60,000 bases of DNA, taken from positions 3,404,501 to 3,464,500 of the forward strand of contig WPIO01000014.1 of the NCBI GenBank assembly GCA_009760855.2. The letters run 5' to 3'. Shown here in pieces: positions 21,438 to 32,794 of this stretch. The notes under the pieces were generated by a model. It saw nothing but the letters and a program-made list of their open reading frames with translations, did not search any database and was not told the DNA's origin. Origin of the DNA: Cristatella mucedo (taxonomy: Eukaryota > Bryozoa > Phylactolaemata > Cristatellidae). The position numbers and the translations under genes were made by a program. Position 1 is the first letter of the stretch; each line of letters begins with the position of its first letter.

Positions 21438-21440
21438 AAG
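21280..21440. repeat. Compound microsatellite: (CT)n, (TA)n, (GT)n, (TA)n, then (CCG)n
   Basis: Successive simple repeats are a CT run at 21280-21294, TA runs at about 21298-21316 and 21329-21362 around a short GT run, and GCC/CCG triplets at 21407-21437. The open frames over it are low-complexity artefacts. Confidence 0.9.
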
Positions 21441-21649
21441 CCACAGTACAACTGCGGCAGCTACTTCGAACGCCACCTGCCCCCACACAGCAACCGATCG
21501 GACAACGGGCACCTAACGCTTGATCTCGTCGGGTGCGGGCTTATTAGTGATAGTGCAATTACTCTGCTGCTCATGGCTACACGCTGGCTGAGCGACAAGC
21601 GACCTATCACCGAAATCTGGTGAGCGATACTTGGACTATTGCTCTTCGT

Positions 21650-21745
21650 GCCACCGAGTTTTGATGTGCCTTGATTTGCCTTGAGTTTTGATGTACCTTG
21701 ATTTGCCACCGAGTTTTGATGTACCTTGACTTGCCGCCGAATTGT
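21650..21745. repeat. Short tandem repeat of a ~33-bp unit
   Basis: CCGAGTTTTGATGTGCCTTG and variants (GAGTTTTGATGTACCTTGA) recur three times, separated by TTTGCC or CTTGCC linkers. There is no coding role. Confidence 0.75.
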
Positions 21746-21749
21746 AATG

Positions 21750-23045
21750 AACCTCACAAAACACCTGTGAGGGACGGCAGGAGCTGCCGACTAAGTAATT
21801 CACTCTTTAACCCTCTTTTTCTTTTCTTATTAAATAGCTCGTAGCGTTAAATTGGCAATTATTTGCATGTGAGCGATCGGTGAAGGTTGCTCAAAGTTAC
21901 ACATGACCTGTTGGCATTTTGAGCTTTCACATTTACTTCATCAAAGGAACCGTGGATTTATGTTTTGCTTCAAGAACGGAACCACGGATTCATAAAATTC
22001 TTTACATGCTGCGATCTACATGTGCTTGACATGGTTAGCTATTAATAGCGTTAGCTTGAGGAAATGTTTCTGGCCATTTCGTAGGGAATTGATATTGATA
22101 GAATGCAATAGCTAATACCTAAAAATGTTCTCTCAGATTATATCGTCACCAGCTTTAACTGCAGTGGGAATGCAGTCCACATTCCATTTGCTGCCTAACG
22201 TTTGACGGTCATTCACATTCACACATACGGAGTCCAATCAATAATTTCAAAATACATAGCCCACGAGTGTGGGCTCGTGTTCACGTCAGAACAGAAAAGG
22301 GCCGCAAACACAGCGCTCATAACAATTCTAGTCTTTGAGTTCTCGGTGGACGCTATATCAAATGCATTATAATTATTATTATTCTTATTTAGTCCCAGCC
22401 GACGCTCGACAAATACAGGTGAATCTCTCAGCCTTGAAATCATGGCCAAGACTTCTAGAGCAGCATCAATGCACGCACATCAGCACTCGCGCGTCTGTAG
22501 GCTCAAAGTCTATAGCTGAAACTCAGATCAGTTGCCAAAACACTTATCTATAATTGCTTATTGTACGACTTCGGTTGTATGCTGCTAACCACGGATTTTC
22601 ATACAACTGGCTCACAGCCGGCATCCGTCAGGAGCCTCGGGTAATAAATATCTCAGCGGCAATAATGATCTGATCTATTTGGCATGCCACCTTTTCACTA
22701 TTGTTTTCACTGCTTCAAGCTAGTGTCGCCATCAGCGCGCCCTGTTGGCCAAATTCAAGGGCAGAACCCGCATCGGGACGTCTGCAGGGCAATCTAAACC
22801 CTCCCAGCATAACCTCCGCAGGCTTCTGGCTATCTATGACGGGAGCTGCATGCAAATTTAGAGGCCAGTAGCATGGTCTTTATCTGCCATTTACAACACT
22901 GCAAGCGATCCCTGGTGGCCAATCGAGCGGCGGCGACGTATTCGCGTACTCTCACGCTTTCCTGAAGAGCTCGCTCGAGCGCTAGCGAGCGGTCGGGGCG
23001 GCTGTGATTAATCAACAGTCAGCCCCGCCTCTTGTGCGGTGGCTC
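21750..23045. other. Upstream flank of the monooxygenase gene
   Basis: No gene was recognised. A LINE-A-type end (ATATCAAATGCATTATAATT then ATTATT) lies at 22350-22385. The last 150 bases become CpG-richer and include the near-palindrome GCTCGCTCGAGCGCTAGCGA at 22969-22988. Confidence 0.35.
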
Positions 23046-23050
23046 CAGCT

Positions 23051-23060
23051 TATAAAAAAA
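23051..23060 (+). promoter_or_regulatory. TATA box of the AA15 monooxygenase gene
   Basis: TATAAAAAAA lies 47 bases before the start codon in a GC-rich proximal region. Transcription would be expected to start about 30 bases downstream, leaving a 5' leader of only some 15-20 bases. It is the only convincing core promoter motif in the window. Confidence 0.7.
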
Positions 23061-23097
23061 AGGTGCAGCCGGGGAAAGCAGCAAACTAAAGCAGAAA

Positions 23098-26000
23098 ATG
23101 CTGACCGTCTATTTAGCGACCGTAGCAGCGGCTGCGTGGTTCTGGTCCGGCGCGGCCGGCCACGGATATCTGGCTAATCCGCCTGGCCGAGGAAGCGCCT
23201 GGCGCTTCGGATACAACACGCCTCAGAACTACAATGATATGGAAAACTTTTGCGGAGGAGCCCAGGTGAGCCCGCGGCTATACGACGGCCACACCGAGAC
23301 GCAGCTACACTGCTTAGAGGGGCGGTGGCGCCTCCGGAAGCACATCGCCGCCACTCCACTCCAATCTCGGTAGAGTGCCGCGCCCCCGAACGGTGGCCGG
23401 TGCGCGTGCTGCGACCGCGCGAGTCTGTCTGGCAGCTGCCTAGTTGCTAGACCGCCCGTGCGAGGGCGCTGCTCATCCGTGCAACGCTCCCGCCTACTTC
23501 CGGTTTTGGATTACTCGTTCGTCGAGAGCCGATATCGCGAAGCTGCCTCCTGCTTAAAGGCTGAAGGCATCTTTTATGCAGGCAAGGATACTGGCACACA
23601 TGCACATTTTTAATGCGCGTGATATTTATATGCATACAGGTGCGTAAATATACATACATATCCGTAAATAATTACATTAAATGTAGGTTTATAAAGGTAT
23701 ATTCATTGTATATATACATACGTGTGTATATATGTTTACTGCATATGCGTATATTTATACTGTGTATATACACACACATATATATATATAATTATATATA
23801 TATAAGTATATGCAAGCAGTTTTTAAATACAGGTGTGCACGTGTATATAGATTTTATAAATGGATTGTTGAACATATATTTGATAATATATTTGTACGTA
23901 GTGGTGTATGCACAGTGTGTTTCGAATACAATTATTTATTTATAAAATGCTTGCACATGCATGTACGCACACTGTGTGCATCGCTAGCAGGAACGCACAC
24001 ACAGACACGAACACGCACGCACACACACGCACACGCACAGACGTGCGCTCAAGCGCGGGTGTTCTCTCCAGCTTTTTAGCGTAGCTGCAGCGAGAAATGC
24101 TTATGGTTTAACGTGCAGTGGTCCCACCGCTCGCAGTTTATCAGAGGGAGAGCCGCGAGAGCTTCAGTATAGACGCACTGCGTGCAATTAGACGGAGGCG
24201 GAGGCAGAAGCGGAAGCGGGAGGCTAAGGACTACTTGTGCGAAGCGGCTCGGTAGCTCGGTAAGATGGCCCGATCGGCGTGGGCTCCGTGCGAGTGCTGT
24301 ACGAGGATGTAATTGTTGAGTAAGGTGTGAAGACTTTTTTATTTCGCTGTATAATGCGTGGGCTCTAACTAAGTCATTGAGTAATAGACGGTAGCTGACG
24401 TTCCTTACCTGCACCGTGTGTTCTCAAAGGGCACGATGGAAAAGGTTGCAATCCGCGACCGAGAAAAAAGCGCGAAAATCGTTCCTTCAAAAATAGGAAA
24501 AATCACTCATCATTGTTTAAAATGTCTGCCCAATCATAGTAGGGGAGCGTGGTTTTCTTCACTCATTGCGGAGGTCTTACTCTACCCTCATCTGAACCTT
24601 GCAGTGCAATGGTACTTTGCTAGCACCTCTGAGGCTCAATTTAGCTCTCTCAATAAAATGGTAGTAATTATTTTGCTTTCCTGTGCTTTGTGGAAACCTA
24701 CGACAGCTAATCCATGCAAATGCTTTACCATGCCCAAACACTTGTGAAGCGCGTACAAGCCCATTAAGTTCGGTAAGTAATCCAAAACCGGGCTCGTAAC
24801 CCGACTCATTTTTGCTAAAACGGGTATTTTTAACCCGAATCGCTTGTTATCCGAGGAGTTTACGGAATTTCTCTACTAAATGCCACTAGTAATAATAAGA
24901 ACATGATAACGAAAGAGTATGTGTAGCATCATAAAAAACCAAGTCTCTTTCTAGGCACTTTACATGTGCTGGGAAGGAAACTTAACAATTGATTATTGAT
25001 GACATGCAAAACTTTAGCAAGCATGAGCACATCGAGGACTACGCCCGCGGTAGGAGGAAAAGAGAAAGTCCCGTAGCTTTCTGCTTAAGGTAACGTACGC
25101 ATGTGTATCGGTGAAAGAAGAAACCTATAAATACTACGGACTGCAGCTTAAAGTTAATGGAAGTGAAAGATGAAACCCTGGGAGTTAACTGGATAGCAAG
25201 TTTGCAGAAGCTGCTGCAGATATTCTCCTGGCGTTTTCGTCTATCGTTCAGGAAGATTCGAGCATCCTAACTTCTCTGTGCACCAAGTATGCATATTCCA
25301 AGAGCAGGCAACTAGACGCAGCAAGCGGTCACGGAAATTGACTTCGGGTCTGCCGGTCTCCAACAGGAATGGACCCAGAGTTTTGAAAGCGCCGCAGTGG
25401 TTCAGACTAATGCAGTCGATTGGGCAACGCATAACGCAGATAATTAGTCAAGACTTCGCCCGTGCACGAAGTGTCGAACGAATCATGCGGCCGCCGCGAG
25501 GTCACAGCTCGAGGTCGCACGCGCGGCGTGATTAACTAAGTGCATATCTGGAGGAGTCATGACAAGAGTAATTGCCGTGATGGCACACTAGGTGAGGCGG
25601 TTGCTTTCACGACCTCGGTCCCGAGGTCGTGGGTTCGATTCCTGTGGTGGGCGATCCTTTATCGCCACTGCAAGCGGTGGTGATAGCCGTAAAGGCTCTT
25701 CTGTCGCTATACAAAAAGAGGCTGTTTAATCAGCTAGGATTTTTTTTAATATGAAACGACGGAAGCATTTTTTCTCGCGCCCTACGAGAACTGAATACCG
25801 TTCTAAGCATTTCTCGTAAGCTGAGAGGAGAATCAATCAATTGGAGACGCGGCCCCTTAATTTAGGAGCCTCGAAATCGCAGCTTCGCAGAGCTTCGCAG
25901 CGGGCTGCCTCACAACCAATCAGCGCCGACTCCGACTTGTAGGTCGTCAGGTGGCGTCGTGTGCGTATTGCTTCTGCGAAATTTATCGATCGCCTCAGCC

Positions 26001-29000
26001 GCTGCCGCTTCACGATTTTGACGCTCGCAACAGGTGCGCACCGACTCTGGCCGTCCGCACCAATCCACGCCGAAGACAGCAGCGGACTGGCATCCGCCTC
26101 GGCTACGCTCATATTTTTTTAAAATAAGGATAGTCTTTCAATAGCGAGAAAAGATAGAGCGCTACAAAAAAGCAACTCTTTTTTCTACTCCTTGAATTGT
26201 GTTTCGTTTTTTAGACTACACCCCTTTGGCTTTGCTTATCGTTGGATTTTTTTTTACTTTTCGGATGTCAGCAGTGCTTGCTGTTCGCAGGCCTGGTACT
26301 TTCCGTGGATCGCTGCCGTGCATGATTAGCTCCCAGTCATCATAAAACGGAAATCGTGACAAGCTAAAATACTTACATATAACATATGTAATGATACACA
26401 CGTACATACATATTTATTTATTTAATTAAATTCATGTATGCGTGTCATTTGCATAGCGCGATAAGAGAAATTCATTTTTAGCTATGTGCTCCTTATATGC
26501 ACATGCCTCAAGGCTCGAGCTCAAGACCTCGTTCATAATATCTGGAGGTTCAATCTGCAGAAAGATCTTCAAGTGCTCACTGATATTGTGTCTATTAAGT
26601 CTAGGGCTAGAGGAAGATTTGCCATAATGTCATAATCCAGAGGTTCATAACAGTCTGTCGGCCAGTTTTACGCTCAGCATTATAACCTAGCATGCAATTT
26701 ACTCATCTCGGGGTCGGGGCGGGCATTGGACTGGACAGCGGTTCTATGCAAAGCTGATACCCGTATGAAAAAGTCTCTGCATCAAAAAGCTACGCCGCAG
26801 GGTTTGGTGGACGCTATAAATATTAACTTTCGTGTTAATAGTTTTGCTTGCGGGAATTCCCCTTGGTTACAACCATTTTGAGGGCAGTTTATTTCCTCTA
26901 ATCGATGGCTTCATGGTGCAATTCTAGTCTCACAGCTGCGAATGTCTCTTCTGCAGGTTCAGCACACAATAAATGGAGGGAAATGTGGAGTCTGCGGTGA
27001 CCCTTACAATGGAGAGAGAAAGCACGAAGTGGGCGGAGTGTACGCCACGGGCACCATAACGGGCCGCTACAGCCCAGGATCGTTGATACCGATACACGTA
27101 AAGCTCACTGCAAACCACAAAGGATATTTCGAATTCAAACTGTGTTCAGCCAACGATCCAAGCGTGGAAGTTACTCAGAGCTGCTTGGATGGCAACGTCC
27201 TCAAGTTCGCTGATGGTAGTACGCGGTGAGTATTCGCCGAGTTCCAAAGATTTCCCAAGGATACGATAGGGAGGAAGGCATGCAAGAAAAGATTGGGTGG
27301 AGGTAATTTAGCGCCCTCTGCTATCACAAGTCTTTCTTCTTTACTGTTATCTCTGGTAGAGCTCAACCACTGGACCACAAGTGAATTCCACAATAAAAAG
27401 GACCTTATCTGGAACAAAGAACGCTTCGCCACTCCCGAAAGCTATTAGCTTTGCACCTGGGACGCAAGTTAGAAATTTTTTTTTAAGTTCCAAATAATCC
27501 TTTAAGCACCCAGCTGTCGGCAAAAGCGTTTGCAGATCGGGCTTTTACCTGCCCTACATCGAATAACATATGTGCATAGCACCCTCTGAGAACTTAATGT
27601 CTATCTAGGCACTTTAAATTTGTTGCAAAGGAAGTATGAATGTTTTTCCATCGCTGCAGAAATCTGTTCTTACACTGTATGTATGTAAACTCTCACAGCT
27701 AACTTACAATGAATTCGTATAAAGCCAAGATCAGCACATTTTAACAGCTTGATTTGCATTACTTTGCTATTTAGCTAATTTAGAGACATACCGTGGTAGC
27801 CCAGACAAAGCTTTAACTCATCCCAGTAGTTTGAGTGGTCAAGAACAATTGCAAGCGTAGCCTGCCTTTTTCTGCTACACGATTCCAGAATAGACACTCA
27901 ATTAATGATGCCCCATTTAATATTTATTTTGGCTTGATTCCTATAATATCTTTGATTTTTTCTTCAGCATGTCTGCTTGCCACCAAAAACTAGAGAGATT
28001 ACACTAATACTTCGGCTGAAGACAAAGTTATCCAAGCCCCTCCCATGATCGTCTATACATTCGTTTGCCTACGCGTCTTCGCATTACATTCAAGAAAGTT
28101 TCGTGACACTGCTATTCATTGTTTCTGAAGCCAGATACCACTAAAGAGCATCAAAGCTTGCAATCTAGGAAAGCCTGAGACTCCGTTGAAGACATTCGTG
28201 TATTCACTCACATTTTTCTGAAATCGACCAAATTCTCAGGAAGAGTATAGGAACAGACAAAGCTGTATTACAATTGCCGTGCAGCAGCCGAATGCCATCC
28301 CTCCAGATTTGTGTAACAGTACTGCTTGAAAGTCGAGGACAAATTTCAAGTGTTACATGCCAGCGATGGATACGCCCAGCAAGATCTGAGAGTGTTGTGG
28401 AATTTTCTTGTAAAATTTGGTTAGTATCTTTTGTTACTATATGTCACTTTTTGTGAAGGTCATCTGTGAAATTAACTATTTAATTTTGAATTTGAGTGAG
28501 CCCGTCCATCAGTCCGAGAGTACGTTACCATGAGTCGCAGACGTCACGCTTTCGTTATGCCTTTTTTGTATTTATGTAATTTTTAATTTGGCTCGGCCAC
28601 AATGAATCTAACTGTATGTTTAATTATGAAGTGGTGAGGAGCAGTTTTTTGATCATTATTTAATTACGTCTATAAATTTTGTGGAGACTATCTCTCAGCC
28701 AAGCCAGCCATAGCGACAGTAAGTCATTTTGGCTAAGCATTTCCCCAGCTTCTGTGCACGGTCTTTAATTTTCGAATAGAGCGGGACAAGCTTTAACCCG
28801 CTAAACAGCTTTAGTTTTTTAGTAAATTAACACTAATAATCTTTACTCTTTAATTAACTATTCAGGAACGTTCTAAAAAGTTTCCTATAAACTATCTTGA
28901 AAGTTCTTTTTAAAATGATTTCTTCCACGATTATTCGAGAAATGTACTGCTAAAATTAATGAATATTTAAACAATAATAATAATGCACTTGATAAAGCGC

Positions 29001-31614
29001 CCTCAGAGAACTCAATCTCTTTCTAGGCTCTTTGCATTTGCTGCAAAGGGAAATGCAATTGAATGGTGAGGAATATCATGCTTGATAAACAACATGAACA
29101 ACATGGTTAGGGATGACACGCACAGGGTCAGCATGCAAATATGGTTAGTGGCAGAATGCATAGGGTCAGCACGCATAAGCACATGAAGGACGAATCACAG
29201 GGACCCACTAAATGCTGTGCTAAATAGGTGTGTTTTTTAAGTTCTTTCTAAATGTGGTAAAGTCAGGGAATGTTCTGACGCAAGTCGGGAGTGAGTTCCA
29301 GGCTTTAGGAGCATACGAACTAAATGCACGGTCTCCAAAGGATTTGAGGTTTGTACGAGGTATTGGTAAACTGTTGGATTCCGAAAAGCGGGTGGTACGA
29401 TGCTTGGCCTGGTGGGGGAGTAGATCTGAGAGACAGGCTAGAGCCAAAGAATGAAGTGACCTAAAAGTGAGCGACAAAACCTTGAAATCGATCCGTTCCT
29501 TGACTGGTAGCCAGTGCAGGTCGACGAGAAGTGGTGTGATGTGGCAACTGCGACGCTCACGACAGACAAGCCTAGTTGCAGAGTTTTGCACCAGCTGTAA
29601 TCGCCTAATTGCACATGCCGGTAGGCCAGTAAGCAGTGAGTTACAGAAGTCAAGACGGGATGTCATGAATGCATGGACCAACTTGGACGTGGTATCCTTA
29701 TCTAAACAAGCCCGAATTTTAGCAATGTTATGTAGCTGAAAGTAGGCAGATTTGACTGAGGAGCAGATGTAGTCGTCTAACGAAAGGTCACTTTGGAACA
29801 TGAAACCTAGATTTCGAGCTGATGCAACAGGAGATATGCCGGCAGAGCCAATTTTGAGCGTCAGCTTTTCCAATTTCTGAATCACACTGGGTTTGCCCAT
29901 AACTAGTAAGTTAGTTTTATCATCGTTTAGTTTTAGAAAATTTGCTGCCATCCCTGTGCGGATGTCATCAATACATGCAGCAAGTGAGTTGAGAGAATTC
30001 GAGGTGCTCGAAGGCTGGGAGGGATCAAAGCAAAGGTGCAACTGAGTGTCAACCGCATAGCTGTGAAAGCCTAGATTGTGCTTGGCAATCACATCAGCAA
30101 GAGGAAGAGTATAAACCGTGAAAAGAACCGGACCTAGCACGGAGCCTTGAGGTACCCCGTATTTCAGAGGTACCTCGGATGATCTTTGTCCATTCACGTC
30201 AATACTCTAGAGAGATACCTTAGAGATTGCGATCATCCTCAGAGATTGCGATAGGATAAGTAAAAGTCTTGGGAAGTTGTAGCATAAAAAAAGTTCCTAA
30301 AATGGCGCTTATCCCGCACTCCGACTTTGAACGAGCTGACACGTGTGGCTAGCTTTTCTAAAACCTTTTAGGTATCCTCGGGTAGTTATTTGGGTCATCA
30401 GTCGCTCTGCTGTCCCACATAAAAAAATCTACTCTAAATAGTGCCGCCGTCTCTGGCAGTCCAGTTGACAATCTCGGTATAGTAATTCAGCCACCCCTCA
30501 CGTGTCTCCCTTCTGCAGTAAGACGTTTCGCAAGAGATAGCCTTGTTCTGAGAGTGGGCTCCTGGAGTAACTCATTTTCCATGTTTACTAATCTCGTTGC
30601 CTTGTCTGTCGAGCTCAAACTCTACGCTGCTCAAGTTGACTTACTCAGTTGGACTGTATATGTAGCTACGCTACTCTGCTTCAGACATACACTACTTGCT
30701 ACCATTACAATGCCGCTTTAAGATAAAGACAAAATGATAAAGCCACTTAGGTAATGAGCCCGCTGTAGAAATCTCGATAGGTTTAGGTGCAGGTCGGCTA
30801 ATTCAAAAGCTACTACTATTAACCTGCAGGACAGCGTTAGCGACCATGCGATATATCTCCACCTGTAACTCCACAAAGCCGAAAAGACTCTCAACCCCCC
30901 CCCCAACTCAACCCCGCTTGCAGTGGACAATACGGGATTGCCTGCAGCGGTCAGATATGAGCCTGACCTGCATCTTGAGATGCGAGCACCTAACCCATAG
31001 GTTAAGATCCAGGGGCAAGTTACATCTGCTCAGTAAATATGACGGCTTGGTAAGGTTTCTGATTGCTGCCGCAGGTGTACATCGTTGACGGCTCTCTTTT
31101 GAAGCTCGACATTCATTTGTAGTCAACAAGTGCTGCAGGATCAGTTTGATATCTACGCCCAGATTCAGCTTCCGCAGGGGCTTACCTGCGCCAGATGCGT
31201 GCTGCAATGGAGGTATCGTGCAGGTGGGTACTCGCGAACACTCGTGCTGTACTTTGGCCATCTGTTAAGCACGCTCAACCTTGCTCGATACGGCTTTCCT
31301 GCTGTGTTCCAGGTAATACCCACGGTGTTTGTGATGACGGCACATCGAGGCTGGGCTGCGGCGCACAAGAAGAATTCTGGAATTGTGCGGACATCCAGAT
31401 CGGGGACGAAGTTGCCGCCACCATGCGAACGTCGCAGGCGAGCACCACGCACACCACCGCTGCCGCCACCTCCAAGGCGCCTAGCTCGTCTCCAGCGAGC
31501 CGCACTACCTGCCGAGCTATAGGGAAGTGGGTCGAGATTCCTGGAATGGACAGTTATTGCGCGACTAACTGTGCTGCTAGCTACTGTCCAGCGGACATGT
31601 GTGCTTGCTTTTGA
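23098..31614 (+). CDS. Secreted AA15 lytic polysaccharide monooxygenase, four exons, complete
   Basis: Exons 23098-23265, 26957-27225, 31123-31223 and 31313-31614 join in frame (840 nt, 279 aa). Residues 1-21 are a signal peptide; cleavage before H22 gives the N-terminal His of the copper histidine brace (HGYLANPPGRGSAWRFG). H110 in LTANHKGYFEF is the second brace His. Family markers follow: KCGVCGDPYNG, YATGTI, LPQGLTCARCVLQW, and GCGAQEEFWNCADI, whose aromatic residue probably occupies the axial copper site. Residues about 216-245 are a Ser/Thr/Ala-rich linker. Residues 246-278 form a six-cysteine module (spacing 15, 3, 4, 4, 1). AA15 enzymes oxidatively cleave chitin or cellulose; animals use them in digestion or cuticle remodelling. 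Substrate cannot be told here. Introns 1 and 2 (3.7 and 3.9 kb) carry repeats; intron 3 is 89 bases. Confidence 0.93.
23605..24060. repeat. Simple-repeat-rich part of AA15 intron 1
   Basis: AT-rich TATA/TACA repeats (about 23640-23960) are followed by an ACAC/ACGC-rich run at 23990-24045. The open frames here are repeat artefacts rich in Ile and Tyr. The rest of intron 1 up to 24880 shows no recognisable feature. Confidence 0.7.
24885..25050 (-). mobile_element. LINE-A 3' tail fragment in AA15 intron 1
   Basis: The short (AAT)n, CAAGTCTCTTTCTAGGCACT and GTGCTGGGAAGGAAACTTAA order matches the LINE-A tail on the minus strand, strongly diverged. No reverse transcriptase remains. Confidence 0.55.
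25571..25751 (+). repeat. SINE2 copy in AA15 intron 1
   Basis: This is the best-preserved SINE2. The A-box region is TGGCACACTAGGTGAGGCGG and the B box GGTTCGATTCC is perfect. The body is GGGCGATCCTTTATCGCCAC with a hairpin (CCACTGCAAGCGGTGG), and the end is GAGGCTGTTTAATCAGCTAG before a T-run. It is a pol III-type retroposon, in the same orientation as the host gene. Confidence 0.85.
26425..26535 (-). repeat. SINE1 remnant in AA15 intron 1
   Basis: CATTTGCATAGCGCGATAAG and the B-box-like GAGGTCTTGAGCTCGAGCC (minus strand) match the tail and head of SINE1 in the right order, but the A box is missing. It is an old, truncated copy. Confidence 0.45.
27560..27645 (-). mobile_element. LINE-A 3' tail fragment in AA15 intron 2
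   Basis: TAGCACCCTCTGAGAACTTA followed by CTATCTAGGCACTTTAAATT and TTGCAAAGGAAG is the LINE-A tail on the minus strand without an (ATT)n end. The rest of intron 2 up to 28970 has no recognised feature. Confidence 0.6.
28972..30212 (-). mobile_element. LINE-A copy with the longest reverse transcriptase frame (325 aa)
   Basis: In AA15 intron 2, antisense to the gene. The 3' end is (ATT)n at 28972 with the GCGCCCTCAGAGAACTCAAT tail. An open frame from 30197 to 29220 covers the palm to the C terminus of a CR1/L2-type reverse transcriptase: [20 protein letters not shown], the catalytic box as YAVDT instead of YADDT, NFLKLNDDKTNLLVMGKP, ARNLGFMFQSDLSLDDY, TSRLDFCNSLLTGLPACAI, ITPLLVDLHWLPVKERIDFK and SYAPKAWNSLPTCVRTFPDF. 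The 5' end is truncated at about 30212, so endonuclease and most fingers are absent. Loss of a catalytic Asp means no activity. Confidence 0.9.
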
Positions 31615-31839
31615 AGATGGCCGCCTTTAACAGTTCTTTCTAAAGGAGATGATACGTTGGCCTACAGTCTGTCATACAGCAACTAAGAAATATTAATATA
31701 ACATTTGCATGAGTTTGTGTTGATCGTGCAAACCGTCGACACCACCTTGCTTGGTCCGATGAGCCTCATTAATGGCTCATATTTTATTATTTAATCATAA
31801 TGATTTTGTACTGCCCAAAGAGAAAACAATCTCTCCCTG

Positions 31840-32790
31840 GGATGTACAGATAATGATGAGACTTTTTACAGCGCTCTAAGAAAATTTCGTCTCCGAGGTA
31901 TTTTTAATAAGCTAGACGGGTACCGTGTCGATTGATTGGTGATAAAATGCACAATGTCAGTAAGAATATGCATATCAAGCCAAATTCACACGGACGAAAC
32001 GAAAGCCGCGAAGAACAGGTGGGGTTTTAGTTTTTATAAATGTAATCCAGTCGGGTGATGCCAAGTTGGTAGTGAGATCCAGGCTTTGGGAGCATACAAA
32101 CTGAACGAACAGTCTCCAGCGAATTTGAGGTTGGTTGTATACACACCTAAACAACTCTAGTCCAAAGAGCGAGTGGTAGGACGCATGTCATGATGAAGGG
32201 GCAATTCGGAGAGTTAGACTAGTGCAAGCGATTGAAGGGTCCCAACAGTAAGTGGCTGGACGTTGAAGAGGATACCTGCTCGTTAGGGAGCCAATGGGGA
32301 GAAATGGTGTAACGTGGCATTCGCTGTCGCTCACTACAGAAAAGCTTGGTGGCAGAGATTTGCACCAGGCGACAAAAAAACAAACGTCAGACGAGCTGCA
32401 AAATTATGCACTGTAGAAACGGATTAGAGGCACGGGCCAAGAGTCATGATTTAAGGTAATTCGATGTCACTAACGCATCAATGGCTAGACTGTCGTACTT
32501 CTTGCCTAGACGCGGGCTCTGATTTTAGCAAGGTTATTCAGCCTTAAAAGAGAAGGCCGACTTGACAATGTGAAGGCAAAGTGCTCATCGAATAGCAAGC
32601 CGCTTAGGAGTAGCTCGCATAGATTACGGAGAGACGTCGCTGGAGTGATGCTAGATACGATTATCTTGAGATACGATTATCTAGCTACGATTATCTTGAG
32701 AGGTCTTTAAACTTTTAGGGCGATATCAGCTTTGCTTATAGCTATTAAGGTGTTCTTATCATCAAGCTTCAGGAAGTTAGTAATCAATAA
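31840..32790 (-). mobile_element. Old diverged LINE-A copy
   Basis: The minus strand retains the scaffold of LINE-A (CCAGGCTTTGGGAGCATACA, a stretch equivalent to HITPLL...LHWLP, and a GATCATCAAGCTTCAGGAAG end equivalent to the NDDK region) with many indels. There is no usable frame. It is among the most diverged copies here and starts about 230 bases past the AA15 stop codon. Confidence 0.65.
32655..32702. repeat. Three tandem copies of a ~16-bp unit
   Basis: ATACGATTATCTTGAG is repeated about three times with small changes, inside the old LINE copy. It is local slippage with no function proposed. Confidence 0.7.
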
Positions 32791-32794
32791 ATGT

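Noticed and set aside
25571-25650. Possible tRNA gene (good A and B boxes)
   Set aside because: The same head recurs at 1957, 48602, 54261 and 54389 with a shared non-tRNA body and tail, and no acceptor stem closes, so it is a SINE.
29230-29739. Plus-strand open frames at 29230-29454 and 29467-29739
   Set aside because: They are antisense shadows of the LINE reverse transcriptase. The same shadow peptides recur at 15981, 16215, 57777 and 57990.
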